From positions 2,170,001-2,234,000 of the forward strand of contig NZ_CP104040.1 in the NCBI RefSeq assembly GCF_025152745.1: a stretch of 64,000 nt of DNA. The letters run 5' to 3'. Positions 46,197 through 55,842 of the stretch are shown here, in pieces. Below the pieces are notes generated by a model. It was not told the origin of the DNA and did no database searches. It saw nothing but the letters and a program-made list of their open reading frames with translations. This stretch comes from Rhizobium sp. WSM4643. Lineage in GTDB: Bacteria > Pseudomonadota > Alphaproteobacteria > Rhizobiales > Rhizobiaceae. The translations under genes and the position numbers were made by a program. Positions within the stretch are counted from its first letter, which is position 1. Every line of letters begins with the position of its first letter.

Positions 46197-46363
46197 CATT
46201 CTCGCAATAGGCGATCAAACAGTTGAAAGAAAAAGGTAAAACGACACGTGTTCTGCATTTGTTTTATCGATAAAAAGCAACGGCTTAGGCCAGAAATGCC
46301 GATTCGGCCGCGGAAGGGCGCGCTGTATCGATTCGTCCTTCCGGCATCGGGAGAGGGGATCGG

Positions 46364-47308
46364 ATGAAGAAAAAGATTCTTGTTCTCGGCGGCGCCCATA
46401 TCGATCGGCGCGGCCGCATCTCCGGCGAGACGGCACCTGGCGCCAGCAATCCCGGCACATGGTTCGAGGAGCCGGGCGGCGGTGGCTTCAATGCGGCGCG
46501 TAACCTCTCAAGGCTCGGTTTTCAGGTGACGATGATCTCGCCGCGCGGCGGCGATCCGATGGGCGAGACGGTTGGAGAAGCTGCCGATTTCGCCGGCATC
46601 GACGACCGGCCCTTCGTCTTCCTCGACCGCAAGACGCCGAGCTACACGGCGATCATCGAGAAGGACGGCAATCTGGTGATCGCCCTTGCCGACATGGATC
46701 TTTACCGCTTCTTCGTGCCGCGGCGTCTCTCCATCCGCTGGGTGCGGGAGGCCTTCGCCGCGCATGATTTCATCCTCTTCGACGCCAACCTGCCGGAAGA
46801 GACGGTCGCGGCGATCGTCGCAAAGGCGCATTCGCTAGGCAAGCCCGTTGCGGCAATCGCCATCTCGCCGGCCAAGGTCGTCAGGCTGAAACCCTGCATC
46901 AGGAATATCGACTACCTGTTCCTGAATGAGGCTGAAGCCGCCGCCCTTGCCGGTGCACTGCCGGAAGACGCCGCCGGCTGGCCACCTTTGCTGAACGAGA
47001 TCGGCATCCGGAACGCCGTCGTCACCCGCGGCCGGCGCGAACTCGTGGCGCTTTGCGAGGGCCGCGCCGTGACGCTGCAGCCGCCGATCGCCGACATCGT
47101 CGCCGATGTCACCGGTGCCGGGGATTCACTTGCGGCCGGCACGCTCGCCGCATTGATATCAGGCCTGCCGCTCGAAGAAGCTGTTCGCCACGGCACTGCA
47201 GCCGCCACGCTGACCGTGCAGTCGCGGCATGCCGTCAACGAAAATCTGACGCCCGATCTGCTGAATGAGGCGCTTGCTCTTGTTCCCAAGGTCAGAATTC
47301 TGCATTGA
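46364..47308 (+). CDS. psuK: PfkB-family kinase, probable pseudouridine kinase
   Basis: 314 residues, preceded by GAGAGGGG. PfkB/ribokinase fold: N-terminal LGGAHIDRRGRISGETAPGASNPG with the sugar-binding GGGGFNAARNLSRLG, and the C-terminal catalytic DVTGAGDSLAAGTLAALISGLPLEEAV (GAGD, with the base Asp). HIDRRG and the adjacent psuG gene point to pseudouridine kinase, which makes pseudouridine 5'-phosphate. Divergent from recA across 230 bp. A repeat copy separates it from psuG. Confidence 0.88.
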   Translation: MKKKILVLGGAHIDRRGRISGETAPGASNPGTWFEEPGGGGFNAARNLSRLGFQVTMISPRGGDPMGETVGEAADFAGIDDRPFVFLDRKTPSYTAIIEKDGNLVIALADMDLYRFFVPRRLSIRWVREAFAAHDFILFDANLPEETVAAIVAKAHSLGKPVAAIAISPAKVVRLKPCIRNIDYLFLNEAEAAALAGALPEDAAGWPPLLNEIGIRNAVVTRGRRELVALCEGRAVTLQPPIADIVADVTGAGDSLAAGTLAALISGLPLEEAVRHGTAAATLTVQSRHAVNENLTPDLLNEALALVPKVRILH

Positions 47309-47327
47309 AGCGGCCAATTAAATAGTT

Positions 47328-47376
47328 GCGCATGATGTCGTCCGAAAACCGCTCGCACCTCGGCATCATGCTCTGT
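47328..47376. repeat. inverted copy of the rhizobial intergenic repeat
   Basis: CGCATGATGTCGTCCGAAAA-CCGCTCGCACCTCGGCATCATGCTC is the reverse orientation of the module at 26310 (GAGCATGATGCCGA...TTTTCGGACGACAT). It lies between psuK and psuG, so the mRNA of the pair would carry this hairpin. Confidence 0.75.
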
Positions 47377-47394
47377 CGATCACAGGACAAGACC

Positions 47395-48321
47395 ATGACC
47401 AAGCCCATCTCCCCTCTTCTGCCGATCGCCTATTCGAAGGAAGTCGCCAGCGCCAAGCAGCGCGGCGCGCCACTGGTGGCACTGGAATCGACGATCATCA
47501 CCCACGGCATGCCCTATCCCGGCAACATCGAGATGGCCCGCAGCGTCGAGGCGATCATCCGCGAACAGGGTGCGGTGCCGGCAACGATCGCTGTCATTCA
47601 CGGCTCGCTGCATATCGGCCTGGAAGCTGCGGAACTGGAGCAACTCGCCAAGGCGACGGAAGTGATGAAGGTGTCGCGCGCCGATCTCGCCTTCGCCATC
47701 GCCGAGCGCCGTACCGGCGCCACCACGGTCGCGGCGACAATGATTGCGGCGGCGCGCGCCGGCATCCGCGTCTTTGCCACAGGCGGTATCGGCGGCGTGC
47801 ATCGCGGCGCCGAGGAAAGCTTCGATATATCAGCAGATCTCGAGGAACTCGCTCGCACCGGCGTCATCGTCGTCTGTGCCGGCGCCAAGGCGATTCTCGA
47901 CATTCCGAAGACGCTGGAAGTGCTGGAAACCCGTGGCGTGCCTGTCGTCACCTATGAGAGCGAGGAATTCCCCGCCTTCTGGTCGCGCTCCTCGGGTATT
48001 CGCAGCCCGCTGTCGCTGAACAGCCCGGCCGCCATCGCCAATTTCCAGACGGTGCGCGAACAACTCGGCGTCGACGGCGGCATGCTCGTCGCTAACCCCG
48101 TGCCGGAGGCGGACGAGATTCCGAGCGAAGAGATGGAAATCTATATCGAGCGGGCGCTTGATAGCGCCGAACGCGACGAAGTGACCGGCAAGGCGGTCAC
48201 ACCCTATCTTCTGTCGACCATCTTCGACCTGACCGACGGCCAGAGCCTCAAGACCAATATTGCGTTGGTTGAGAATAATGCGCGGCTTGCGGCTGAGATT
48301 GCGGTGGCGCTGGGTGAATGA
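47395..48321 (+). CDS. psuG: pseudouridine-5'-phosphate glycosidase
   Basis: 308 residues from the ATG at 47395. It splits pseudouridine 5'-phosphate to uracil and ribose 5-phosphate. GAPLVALESTIITHGMPYPGNIEMARSVEAIIREQGAVPATIAVIHGSLHIGL, the lysine-containing MKVSRADLAFAIAERRTGATTVAATM, FATGGIGGVHRGAEESFDISADL and YESEEFPAFWSRSSG are diagnostic. Follows psuK by 86 bp, with a palindromic repeat between; no dedicated transporter is adjacent. Confidence 0.96.
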   Translation: MTKPISPLLPIAYSKEVASAKQRGAPLVALESTIITHGMPYPGNIEMARSVEAIIREQGAVPATIAVIHGSLHIGLEAAELEQLAKATEVMKVSRADLAFAIAERRTGATTVAATMIAAARAGIRVFATGGIGGVHRGAEESFDISADLEELARTGVIVVCAGAKAILDIPKTLEVLETRGVPVVTYESEEFPAFWSRSSGIRSPLSLNSPAAIANFQTVREQLGVDGGMLVANPVPEADEIPSEEMEIYIERALDSAERDEVTGKAVTPYLLSTIFDLTDGQSLKTNIALVENNARLAAEIAVALGE

Positions 48322-48412
48322 GAGGTGATGGGGCTGGGGCCAGCATGGCCTTCAAAACGGCCATGCCGTGTAAGCCCCCTCTGCCCTGCCGGGCATCTCC
48401 CCCACAGGTGGG

Positions 48413-49786
48413 CTAGGGCATATACATATCTCGCAAAGCCCATCCATCGGCGACGGCTCGAAAGTATTTGAGGCCGTTGAAGAAGGTGATTGGGCCCGGC
48501 GGCTTGGCCGAGGCGTAGCCGTTCCAGCCGCCGAGCTTGGCGATGATCCAGGCGGCCCAAGCCAGCGAGGCCTTAGAGTGGGGATTGGACTGCAGCTTGG
48601 TTGTGCCCTTGAAACGGCTTTCGAGGGCGGCGAGGGTATCGATCTCGGCTGCCGTGAAGGTCAGGCTTGCCGGCTGGTGATCGCCGCCGCTGCGGGCTTG
48701 GACGAGATGGAGGACGATTGCTGCGGCCTTGGCGGCGATGGCGACGAGCTTTTCCAGCCGTGCCGCCAGATGCAACTGGCTGTCCTCGATCTTGAAGCCT
48801 TGGTTCTTCATCACCCGAAAGAACTGCTCGATCATCCAGCGCTGCTTGTACCAGGCGACGATCTGCCAGGCATCGGCCGGGCTGCTGAGCCAATGGGTGG
48901 TCAGGAGCAGCCAGTGCAAGGGCTCGACACCGTCGGGGGCGGCCGGTTCAACGATCTCGACCCAGCTCAGCCTGACGCCATCGGGCAGGCTAGGCCTCGC
49001 GCAGGTTTTGCGGCCGCCGGATCGTCGCTTCGCCGAAGCGCAGGCACACCGTCGCCTGCCGCGCCGGACGGTCGGCGCGCTCGCGCAGATCAATCGTCTG
49101 AGTATCGCAAAACGCCACCGTTTCGACCGCGCGGCGCAGTTTGGAACCGTCGATGAGCGCATGGTCATGCATGACGCGCGACAAAAGATCGAAGCGCCGA
49201 TCGGGCAGGCGCGCCCACATGATGAAGAAGTCACCCTCCCGGTCGGCGATCGCCGTGACCCGGGCCGCACGCGAAAGCACCAGTTTGGCCGCCTCTGCCG
49301 TCTCCACCCAGCGCCGCGATTCCTTTTCGTTCAACGGCCGCTCGGCATGCGGCGTAAGCTCTTTGCTACCCCGCGTCCAGACCCGGCCGCCCACCAGGCC
49401 AAGGCAGCTGCCGGTGTCGGCATCGAGCGCCAGCATCGGATGCAGCAAAAGGCCAAAGCAATTGCCTTTTTTGATCTTGCCCAATTCCCGCCGGCTGTCC
49501 GGCGTCGTCGCAAACTTGATCTCGCTGGTGTCCTGCAGCGCCAGCACGTGGCGACCCTCAACCGCAGACCGGGTCTCCTGGCTCCAGCCGGCAATGATCT
49601 CTTCCACGCTCACCGCACTGTTGTTGAGAAAACGCCCGAACCGGATCTCCTGCGAATGGTTGCCCTCGGCCAACTGGCGAAGGCAAACCGTCTCGCGCAG
49701 CACAATGCGACGGAGCAGCACCGCCCCCCTTTATCGAGACGACGATCTCCAAACCGGCCCAACGAAAAATCATGCCCTACATCCAT
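48413..49786 (-). pseudogene. IS4-family transposase with two frameshifts
   Basis: Reading leftward: the N-terminal part MDVGHDFSLGRFGDRRLDKGG starts at 49786 and runs to a run of six G (complement of 49734-49739). Continuation AVLLRRIVLRETVCLRQLAEGNHSQEIRFGRFLNN is in another frame and ends at TAG 48990-48992. The rest (SLPDGVRLSWVEIVEP, WLLLTTHWL, VAWYKQRWMIEQFFRVMKNQG with the YREK-like motif) is in a third frame and stops inside the left terminal repeat. The mid part has the DDE Asp motifs (LALQDTSEI, TAIADREGDFF). Two breaks make it probably inactive; the G run could alternatively permit slippage. Confidence 0.85.
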
Positions 49787-49900
49787 CGGCGACGCTCCCA
49801 AATCAAAACGTCGCCAAAACAATCATACAGCCCGCAGTAAAGGAATCCGACCCCCGCAAACCGAGTCAATCCGTCGCACCGACTTATGTATATGCCCTAG
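48413..49900 (-). mobile_element. IS4-family insertion sequence, degraded transposase
   Basis: 1488 bp bounded by perfect 16-bp inverted repeats, CTAGGGCATATACATA at 48413-48428 and its complement at 49885-49900. The 10-bp sequence CACAGGTGGG occurs immediately outside each end (48403-48412 and 49901-49910), a target-site duplication of IS4-like length. It carries a single transposase coding region read in three frames. Inserted in a palindromic repeat downstream of psuG, disrupting no gene. Confidence 0.9.
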
Positions 49901-50082
49901 CACAGGTGGGGAGATGACAAGCGGCGAGATCTTCGCATCACATCAACGTCTCGCCGAGCTGCAATGAATATTTGATTGGGGAAGCCGGTGCGCCCCAGCC
50001 GATCTCCCCACCTGTGGGGATGCCTGGCAGGGCAGAGGGGGGTGCGGCACAGCACAAATCTTCCCCGCTGACAAGCCTCCCC

Positions 50083-52686
50083 TCACCCATCCAACGTCTC
50101 CTTGACCACAACAGCTAGCTGCTTCAGTGAAAACGGCTTCGGCAAAAATCCGAATTTCGCCTCCGGCGGCAGGTTGCGGGCGAAGGCATCTTCGGCATAA
50201 CCCGAGACGAAGATGAACTTCATGTCGGGATAGGTTTTGCGCAGTTCGCGCAGCAGCGTCGGGCCGTCCATTTCGGGCATGACCACGTCGGAAACGACGA
50301 TATCGACCTTGCCGTCAAGTTCTTCCAAGATGGCCAGCGCCTCGACGCCCGAGCCCGCCTCGTGCACGGTATAGCCGCGCGTTTCCAGCATGCGTTTGCC
50401 GCCGCGGCGCACCGCCTCCTCGTCCTCGACGAGAAGAATGACGGCCGATCCCGTCAGGTCTTCCGGCTGCTGCGGCGACACCGGCAGCGGCACCACTTCA
50501 GCCCCGGCGATGGCGCCGTCGATCGAACCCGCTTCTGCGGCCACTGCCGGCTCTGGGATGTGGCGCGGCAGGAAGACGCGGAAGGTCGTGCCCTTGCCGA
50601 CTTCGGATTCCGGCTGGATATAGCCCCCCGACTGTTTGACGATGCCGTAGACCATGGCGAGGCCAAGTCCCGTGCCCTTGCCGACATCCTTGGTGGTGAA
50701 GAAGGGCTCGAAGATCTTGTCCATGATTTCGGGCGCGATACCGGTGCCGTTATCGGCGACTTCGACCAGCACCATGTCCTCGGCCGGCATATAGGAGTAA
50801 TTGAAGGCCGAGACCTCGGCGGCGGTCAGATTGCGGGTGCGCAGTGTCAACGTGCCGCCGTCGGGCATCGCGTCGCGGGCATTGACGCAGAGGTTGATCA
50901 GCACTTGCTCGAACTGCGAAAGGTCAGTTTTGACCGGCCAGAGGTCGCGGCCATATTGCACGTCGAGCTTGACATTGGTGCCGGAAAGCAGCCGATCGAC
51001 CAGCATGCGCAGGTCGCCGACAACATCGGTGAGGTTCAGCACCGAGGGCCGCATCGTCTGCTTGCGCGAGAAGGCGAGCAGCTGGCGCACCAGCACGGCG
51101 GCGCGGTTGGCGTTGCGCTTGATCTCTATCAGGTCTGCAAAGCTGGCATCGGCCGGCCGCGCCTGCAGCAACAGGTGGTCGGCGGAAAGCAGGATCGCCG
51201 TCAGCACGTTGTTGAAATCATGCGCGATGCCGCCGGCAAGCGTTCCCACAGCATTCATCTTCTGCGTCTGCGCCATCTGCGCTTCCAGCGCCTTCTGCTC
51301 GGTCACCTCGACGGCATAGACGATCGCCGCCTCCTCGGGCGCCTCGTCGCTCTGGTCGATGACGGCATTGACATAGAAGCGGAAATAGCGCGCCTCGTCG
51401 GTCGGCGTGCGGGTGTCGAGGGGCGCGATGTCGCCCTGCCGGTCCTTGGCCGCCGCCAGCGCCGCGGCCAGCTGCGGCCGGTCGCTCTCCTGCACGATGG
51501 TCTCAAGATGCGGCGCCTTTTCGAGATCGTCGCGCGAGACGACGCCGGAGAACATTTTCAGGAACGGCGCATTGGTCCGCAAGATGCGCCCGTTGCCGTC
51601 GACCGAGGCGATAGCCATCGGCGTATTGTTGAAGAAGCGCGTGAAGCGCATGGCGGCGGCCGAAGCGGACTGGCCGCCGGCATCGCTCTTTTCACGCGCC
51701 AATACGATCGTCCGGCTTTCGCCGGGCGCACCGTCGCGCATCGAGGTGACGCTATGGATGATCTGCACCGGCAGGCTCTGGCCGTTGCTCTTGCGCAGGT
51801 CGAGATCGAGCGTCACGGTCTTCTTGAGACCCGGTTCGGCCTGCACCGACTGGATCAGCGCCAGTCCCTCGCCCGCCACGACGTCGCCGATCGTCATCGA
51901 GCCCGGTACGAATTTGGTGAGGTCAAGGCCCAGCCATTCGGCAAGCGTCGCATTCAGGTAGAAGATCTCACCCTTCCTGCCGGCGGAAAAGAAGCCGGCC
52001 GGCGCATGGTCGAGATAGTCGATCGCGTTCTGCAATTCCTTGAAGAAGCGCTCCTGGTCGTCGCGCTCAGTGGTGATGTCGGTGATCTGCCAGATCTGCA
52101 GCGGCTTGCCGCCGTTCTCCTCCGGCTGCAGCAGCCGCGCCTTCAGCCGATACCAATGCGCGCCGGAGCTGTTGCTGCCAGGCCCGACGGCGCGCAGCAA
52201 GCGAAATTCCTCCCGGCCCTCCTTGCCCTCGCGCAGGCCGTTGACCAGCCTATAGAGCGCCTCGTTGGATTCGCGGTGGCGCGACAGCAGCGTCTCCAGC
52301 GTCTGCACCTCGGTCGCCTTGCGCGCGCCGGTCAGCGCGCCATAGGCGGCATTGGCATAGATGATCCGGCCCTTTTCGTCGGTGATCAGCGTTCCGTCGG
52401 GATGGCTGTTGAGGAAGGCGCGCGCCAGGCTGTCGGACTGGCGCTGCGGCATCACCTCGATGAAGCCGATGACCGAGGATACCAGGAAGAAGATGCCGAC
52501 CATGGCGAGCACGCCGAGACCGCCAAGCACGACCTCGTTGTCGAGCGATTTCTTGAAGAAGATGAAGGCGCCGGCCGCCGCGATCAGCACGAGCGCCAGC
52601 AGAAGAATGCGCAAGACCGTGCCAGAACGCCCCCCACGATCCACAAGCGGTGCGTTATAGTCGTCGGCCTGACGCGGTTTCGTCAT
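50083..52686 (-). CDS. cckA: hybrid histidine kinase CckA (cell-cycle kinase)
   Basis: 867 residues. Two N-terminal transmembrane segments (about 25-45 and 53-76), then PAS domains (about 85-205, 215-330, 345-465). The HisKA signature [24 protein letters not shown] has the phospho-His at about 489, followed by a HATPase_c domain with [19 protein letters not shown] and [20 protein letters not shown]. The C-terminal receiver has its Asp in [12 protein letters not shown]. This order and the HDFNN motif are CckA hallmarks. CckA sends phosphate through ChpT to CtrA and CpdR. Divergent from a fliO-like gene. Confidence 0.93.
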   Translation of the reverse strand: MTKPRQADDYNAPLVDRGGRSGTVLRILLLALVLIAAAGAFIFFKKSLDNEVVLGGLGVLAMVGIFFLVSSVIGFIEVMPQRQSDSLARAFLNSHPDGTLITDEKGRIIYANAAYGALTGARKATEVQTLETLLSRHRESNEALYRLVNGLREGKEGREEFRLLRAVGPGSNSSGAHWYRLKARLLQPEENGGKPLQIWQITDITTERDDQERFFKELQNAIDYLDHAPAGFFSAGRKGEIFYLNATLAEWLGLDLTKFVPGSMTIGDVVAGEGLALIQSVQAEPGLKKTVTLDLDLRKSNGQSLPVQIIHSVTSMRDGAPGESRTIVLAREKSDAGGQSASAAAMRFTRFFNNTPMAIASVDGNGRILRTNAPFLKMFSGVVSRDDLEKAPHLETIVQESDRPQLAAALAAAKDRQGDIAPLDTRTPTDEARYFRFYVNAVIDQSDEAPEEAAIVYAVEVTEQKALEAQMAQTQKMNAVGTLAGGIAHDFNNVLTAILLSADHLLLQARPADASFADLIEIKRNANRAAVLVRQLLAFSRKQTMRPSVLNLTDVVGDLRMLVDRLLSGTNVKLDVQYGRDLWPVKTDLSQFEQVLINLCVNARDAMPDGGTLTLRTRNLTAAEVSAFNYSYMPAEDMVLVEVADNGTGIAPEIMDKIFEPFFTTKDVGKGTGLGLAMVYGIVKQSGGYIQPESEVGKGTTFRVFLPRHIPEPAVAAEAGSIDGAIAGAEVVPLPVSPQQPEDLTGSAVILLVEDEEAVRRGGKRMLETRGYTVHEAGSGVEALAILEELDGKVDIVVSDVVMPEMDGPTLLRELRKTYPDMKFIFVSGYAEDAFARNLPPEAKFGFLPKPFSLKQLAVVVKETLDG

Positions 52687-52706
52687 ATATTCCTCACATA
52701 AGCCCT

Positions 52707-52735
52707 CCTGCTTCGTAGCACGAACACGAAGCAGG
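52707..52735 (-). promoter_or_regulatory. hairpin in the cckA leader region
   Basis: CCTGCTTCGT (52707-52716) and ACGAAGCAGG (52726-52735) form a perfect 10-bp stem with a 9-nt loop, 20-50 bp upstream of the cckA start. It lacks a U-run in either direction close by, so it is not a classical terminator; a leader structure or protein site is possible. Confidence 0.5.
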
Positions 52736-52992
52736 AATCAGGCACTCTCTACCTTCTTAGCAATTTGCCGCGTCGGCAAAAACACCGCTAGCCGGCAAGA
52801 CTGCTTGAATTCACAGGCAACAGCGCCATCTGCCCCGAAAGCGCAGCGCAGCCGCCCGGATGCAAGGTCGCCGGGTACCAAGCAGCGGAACACGAAATCG
52901 CGTTCTCCCGTGACTGGACAGCACCGGCGGCCCTTGCCTAAGGAACGGAAAAGTCGTCAATATGTGCCGAATGCGAAATGGAGTGAGTGACT
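52736..52992. other. intergenic region between cckA and the fliO-like gene
   Basis: Gene-free divergent promoter region. I see a short inverted repeat TTTGCCG-CGTC-GGCAAA (about 52768-52784). I cannot place promoters with confidence and see no CtrA full box here. Confidence 0.4.
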
Positions 52993-54069
52993 ATGTTGGA
53001 TGATGTTGTCGGAGCTTATGGCAGCCGTTTCCTGCTTGCGGCCGGTGGCGTCGGTCTGGCGCTTCTCCTGCTCATCCTCGTGCTCTGGGTGATCCGCAGC
53101 CGGGCGCCCTCGCCCTTCGTGCGCGGCGGCCGCAACCGCCAGCCCCGCCTGCAGGTGCTGGATGCCGCAGCCGTCGATGCCCGTCGCCGGCTGGTGCTGG
53201 TGCGCCGGGACGACGTCGAGCACCTGATCATGATCGGCGGCCCGAGCGATATCGTCATCGAAAGCCGCATCCTGCCGGCAGCGGCCGAACAGCCGGACAG
53301 CGCCAGCCGCCCGCAACCCGTCGAGCAGCGGCCGATATCCGTCGCGCCGCCGGAAATGCCACAGGAAACGCCACCGGTTTCGCCACCGCGCCCGCCGGTC
53401 GCAGCCCGCGTCGAGCCCGCCGCCGAGCCCTCTTTCGCTGCGCCGGCTTCGCCAGAGCCGCGCCCGCGCCCAGAGCCGTCGACCCAACCGTCGACCCGAC
53501 CGCCAGTCCAGCCGGCCGTGGCACCGCCGGTGGTCACGAGCCCTCTTCCGGCAGAGCCGGTGACTGCTCCGCTGTCGGCCGAACGCGACAATCCTCTGCG
53601 TGCTGCCCCGCCCCAGCCACGCCCGCTGGAGCGTCCCGCCGCTCCCCCAGCGGCGCAGCCCGCACCGTTCCACGATACCTCAAGTGCCGCCGAGATCCTC
53701 GAAGCCGCCCGTCAGCGCGTGCTGCCGCAGCACCGCATCGAACCCGAGGTCTCCGCCCCGCCTGTCCAGGAGATGCCGGCGGCCGCACGCGCCGCACCTG
53801 GTAGCGCCGAAGACGATTCGGCTGCGCAGTCGGCAGCAGCGAGCCGTCTTGATTTCCAGCGGGTGCTGGAACAGGAAATGTCGAACAATCTGACGGCTGA
53901 ACGCATCGTGCCGGCGCCGGCAAACCAGGCGCCCCGGCCCGGAGCGCCGCAACCCGCAAACCTGCCGCGCCGCGATCCGGAAATGGCCCCGATCACCGGT
54001 GCCGATACCGATCTGCAAAAGGAAGTCGCCCGCATCTTCGGTGAGATGAGCGTCAACCGCGACAAGTGA
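52993..54069 (+). CDS. FliO-like flagellar biosynthesis domain protein
   Basis: 358 residues from the ATG at 52993 (a GTG two codons earlier is possible), with GGAG nearby. One N-terminal transmembrane helix (FLLAAGGVGLALLLLILVLWVIR) followed by a short FliO-like beta domain (QPRLQVLDAAAVDARRRLVLVRRDDVEHLIMIGGPSDIVIESRI). The remaining 260 residues are Pro/Ala-rich and disordered (PPEMPQETPPVSPPRPP and similar), ending in a conserved-looking DLQKEVARIFGEMSVNRDK. This gene next to cckA is a rhizobial arrangement. No other flagellar gene is nearby, so an actual export-apparatus role is uncertain. Confidence 0.75.
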   Translation: MLDDVVGAYGSRFLLAAGGVGLALLLLILVLWVIRSRAPSPFVRGGRNRQPRLQVLDAAAVDARRRLVLVRRDDVEHLIMIGGPSDIVIESRILPAAAEQPDSASRPQPVEQRPISVAPPEMPQETPPVSPPRPPVAARVEPAAEPSFAAPASPEPRPRPEPSTQPSTRPPVQPAVAPPVVTSPLPAEPVTAPLSAERDNPLRAAPPQPRPLERPAAPPAAQPAPFHDTSSAAEILEAARQRVLPQHRIEPEVSAPPVQEMPAAARAAPGSAEDDSAAQSAAASRLDFQRVLEQEMSNNLTAERIVPAPANQAPRPGAPQPANLPRRDPEMAPITGADTDLQKEVARIFGEMSVNRDK

Positions 54070-54447
54070 GCGGAAACGCAGTCCGGCTTCAAGTTGCATA
54101 AAAGCCGCAATGCAGCGACTTTCAGTTCCCGATGTGTCAGGGGGCTCCATCTTGTGCTGATAATTTGTTATCGCTTCGGTTGAAGAGCATTGGCGCGTCG
54201 AGGTCATACTTTGCCTAAGTAAATACCGGTCTCACTCCAGTTTCACCCGCACTGCCGGACAGCGACACGCTGACGGCGTATGAACACGTTCATCGGGTGG
54301 TGGCGAGAGACCGGTTTGGCATTGTTGACATGTGCCGCAGCTCCGCTGTCTCAGCTCTTTCGCCGCCCAGAACATCGCCACACCGCGCCCGCGAGGGCTT
54401 TCTCACGCATCATCCTGGTGGACTTCCGAACGGAAGACCAACACGAT
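54070..54447. other. gene-free stretch before the DUF1062 gene
   Basis: No convincing gene. A reading in frame with the next gene could start at 54280 and add 56 residues (MNTFIGWWRETGLALLTCAA...), but it has no ribosome site and is not family-like. The segment is lower in GC in its first half (TTTGTTATCGCTTCGG, AAGTAAATACC) than its neighbours. TTGACA at 54325-54330 is a possible -35 element without a clear -10. Confidence 0.4.
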
Positions 54448-55083
54448 ATGTGCAATACCCTTCGGGTCCGATGGACCATTCTACCGAAAACAGCGCCCCA
54501 GCCCTGGATTGTATGCAGTGGCTGCGGAGGCCCCAGAGCTTTCCGATGCAGTGACAAGATCCGGCTCAACGCCAATGGCCGCAAGCTCGATGCCTGGCTT
54601 ATCTACAAATGCTCGACCTGCGAAAAGACGTGGAACCGTCCGATCTTCGAGCGCCGGAATGTTCGCGATATCGATCCCGCAGTCTTCGAGGCATTGCAGT
54701 CCAACGATCCGGATTGGATCCGGGCAGAAGCGTTCAACCTCGAAGCTCTCAGGCGCAAGTCGCAACGCGTCGACGAGTTTGCCGAATTTGAAATCGCAAA
54801 AGAGATGCAGCAGGACATTGCCAATTGGACGAGACTGGAAATCGAACTGATGGTCCCGTTTCCATCAAGCACGCGCCTCGACCGCCTGCTGGCGTCCGAG
54901 TTGCAAGTTTCACGCACCCGGCTACAAGCTCTTCACGATGGTGGCATGCTACGGACGGATTCGAATCGAGCCGACGTTTTGCGGCGGCGGATCAAGAACG
55001 GCACCAAGCTTGCAGTCGACGTCACCGCCGAGACCGGCCGGGAGCAATGGTGGAGGTCTGTGGCGACCGGAAGCGCACCGTAA
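54448..55083 (+). CDS. DUF1062 family protein
   Basis: 211 residues from the ATG at 54448. The N-terminal zinc-ribbon-like part has two CxxC pairs (WIVCSGCGGPRAFRCSDKIRLNANGRKLDAWLIYKCSTCEKTW); the rest is helical (RNVRDIDPAVFEALQSNDPDWIRAEAFNLEAL) with an S4-like C-terminal segment (RLDRLLASELQVSRTRLQALHDGGMLR). This is the COG4332/DUF1062 pattern, of unknown function; the S4-like stretch hints at RNA binding. It converges with dksA, with a shared hairpin terminator at 55091. Confidence 0.78.
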   Translation: MCNTLRVRWTILPKTAPQPWIVCSGCGGPRAFRCSDKIRLNANGRKLDAWLIYKCSTCEKTWNRPIFERRNVRDIDPAVFEALQSNDPDWIRAEAFNLEALRRKSQRVDEFAEFEIAKEMQQDIANWTRLEIELMVPFPSSTRLDRLLASELQVSRTRLQALHDGGMLRTDSNRADVLRRRIKNGTKLAVDVTAETGREQWWRSVATGSAP

Positions 55084-55090
55084 TTGTAAA

Positions 55091-55117
55091 AGGCGCCGCG
55101 ATCAGATCGCGGCGCCT
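55091..55117 (-). terminator. bidirectional terminator between DUF1062 gene and dksA
   Basis: AGGCGCCGCGAT (55091-55102) pairs perfectly with ATCGCGGCGCCT (55106-55117) over a 3-nt loop. On the minus strand it is followed by TTTTACAA, so it best serves dksA; on the plus strand the tail is only ATTCT. Confidence 0.88.
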
Positions 55118-55146
55118 ATTCTGCTCTCATGCCTGCATGAAAACTC

Positions 55147-55566
55147 TCATTCGTCGCGATAGACTTTTTCGCGGCGTTCGTGACGCTCCTGCGCCTCGAT
55201 CGACAGTGTCGCGATCGGGCGGGCGTCGAGGCGCTTGAGGCCGATCGGTTCGCCGGTTTCCTCGCAATAGCCGTAGGTGCCGTCTTCGATGCGCTGCAGT
55301 GCCGCATCGATTTTGGAAATCAGCTTTCTCTGCCGGTCACGGGCGCGAAGTTCGATCGCCCGATCTGTTTCCGACGACGCTCGGTCAGCGAGATCAGGAT
55401 GATTTGCGCTTTCCTCGGCCAGATGGTCGAGTGTCTCGCGCGCTTCTCTAAGGATATCATTTCTCCATGAAACCAGCTTGGCCCTGAAATAGGCACGCTG
55501 GTTTACGTTCATGAACTCTTCCTCTTCCGAGGGAACGTAATTGCTAAGATCGATCTTCTCACTCAA
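55147..55566 (-). CDS. dksA: RNA polymerase-binding transcription factor DksA
   Basis: 139 residues with a TTG start at 55566, chosen because AGGAGA stands 6 bp upstream; an ATG seven codons earlier lies before that site. The coiled-coil tip has the DxxDxA motif (HPDLADRASSE). In the zinc region only the first cysteine of four remains: GYCEETGEPIG has CxxT, and LSIEAQ replaces CxxC. This single-Cys type is known from alphaproteobacteria such as Rhodobacter sphaeroides and works without zinc. DksA acts with ppGpp on rRNA and amino-acid promoters. Convergent with the DUF1062 gene. Confidence 0.95.
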   Translation of the reverse strand: MSEKIDLSNYVPSEEEEFMNVNQRAYFRAKLVSWRNDILREARETLDHLAEESANHPDLADRASSETDRAIELRARDRQRKLISKIDAALQRIEDGTYGYCEETGEPIGLKRLDARPIATLSIEAQERHERREKVYRDE

Positions 55567-55842
55567 CGCGATTCTCCTGAAGAACATCTCATCTGGCGGG
55601 GTGTATATCCCAAGCGCTAGCCGCGATTCAAGCCAAATACGACAGGTAAACAGATTTTTAAATCTGTCACAGTTTTCGGCTAACAGACTATTTTCTCATC
55701 ATTATTCCGGCCTGCGTTTTTTGCTTCGCCTTCAAAACGCCGTGTTATCGGCCGCGTTTTGGGCAGCTGGAGCAGCGCTGACGGTTGACGCCGGCCGATT
55801 GCAACCGCTACTGAAAAGGCCCGCTGGATCTTGGATTTGCCC

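Larger units (their letters stand above)
48375..50042. repeat. palindromic intergenic element split by an insertion sequence
   Basis: The left end CCCCCTCTGCCCTGCCGGGC-ATCTCCCCCACAGGTGGG (48375-48412) and the right end (about 50004-50042) are inverted copies: the right arm read in reverse is CCCCTCTGCCCTGCCAGGCA-TCCCCACAGGTGGGGAGAT. Without the insertion the unit would be about 170 bp. Such gene-free hairpin elements are common in rhizobial intergenic DNA. The IS4-type element sits inside the left arm. Confidence 0.8.

Noticed and set aside
50362..52701. 779-codon open frame on the plus strand opposite cckA
   Set aside because: Antisense shadow caused by third-position GC; no family features, while cckA has complete domains.
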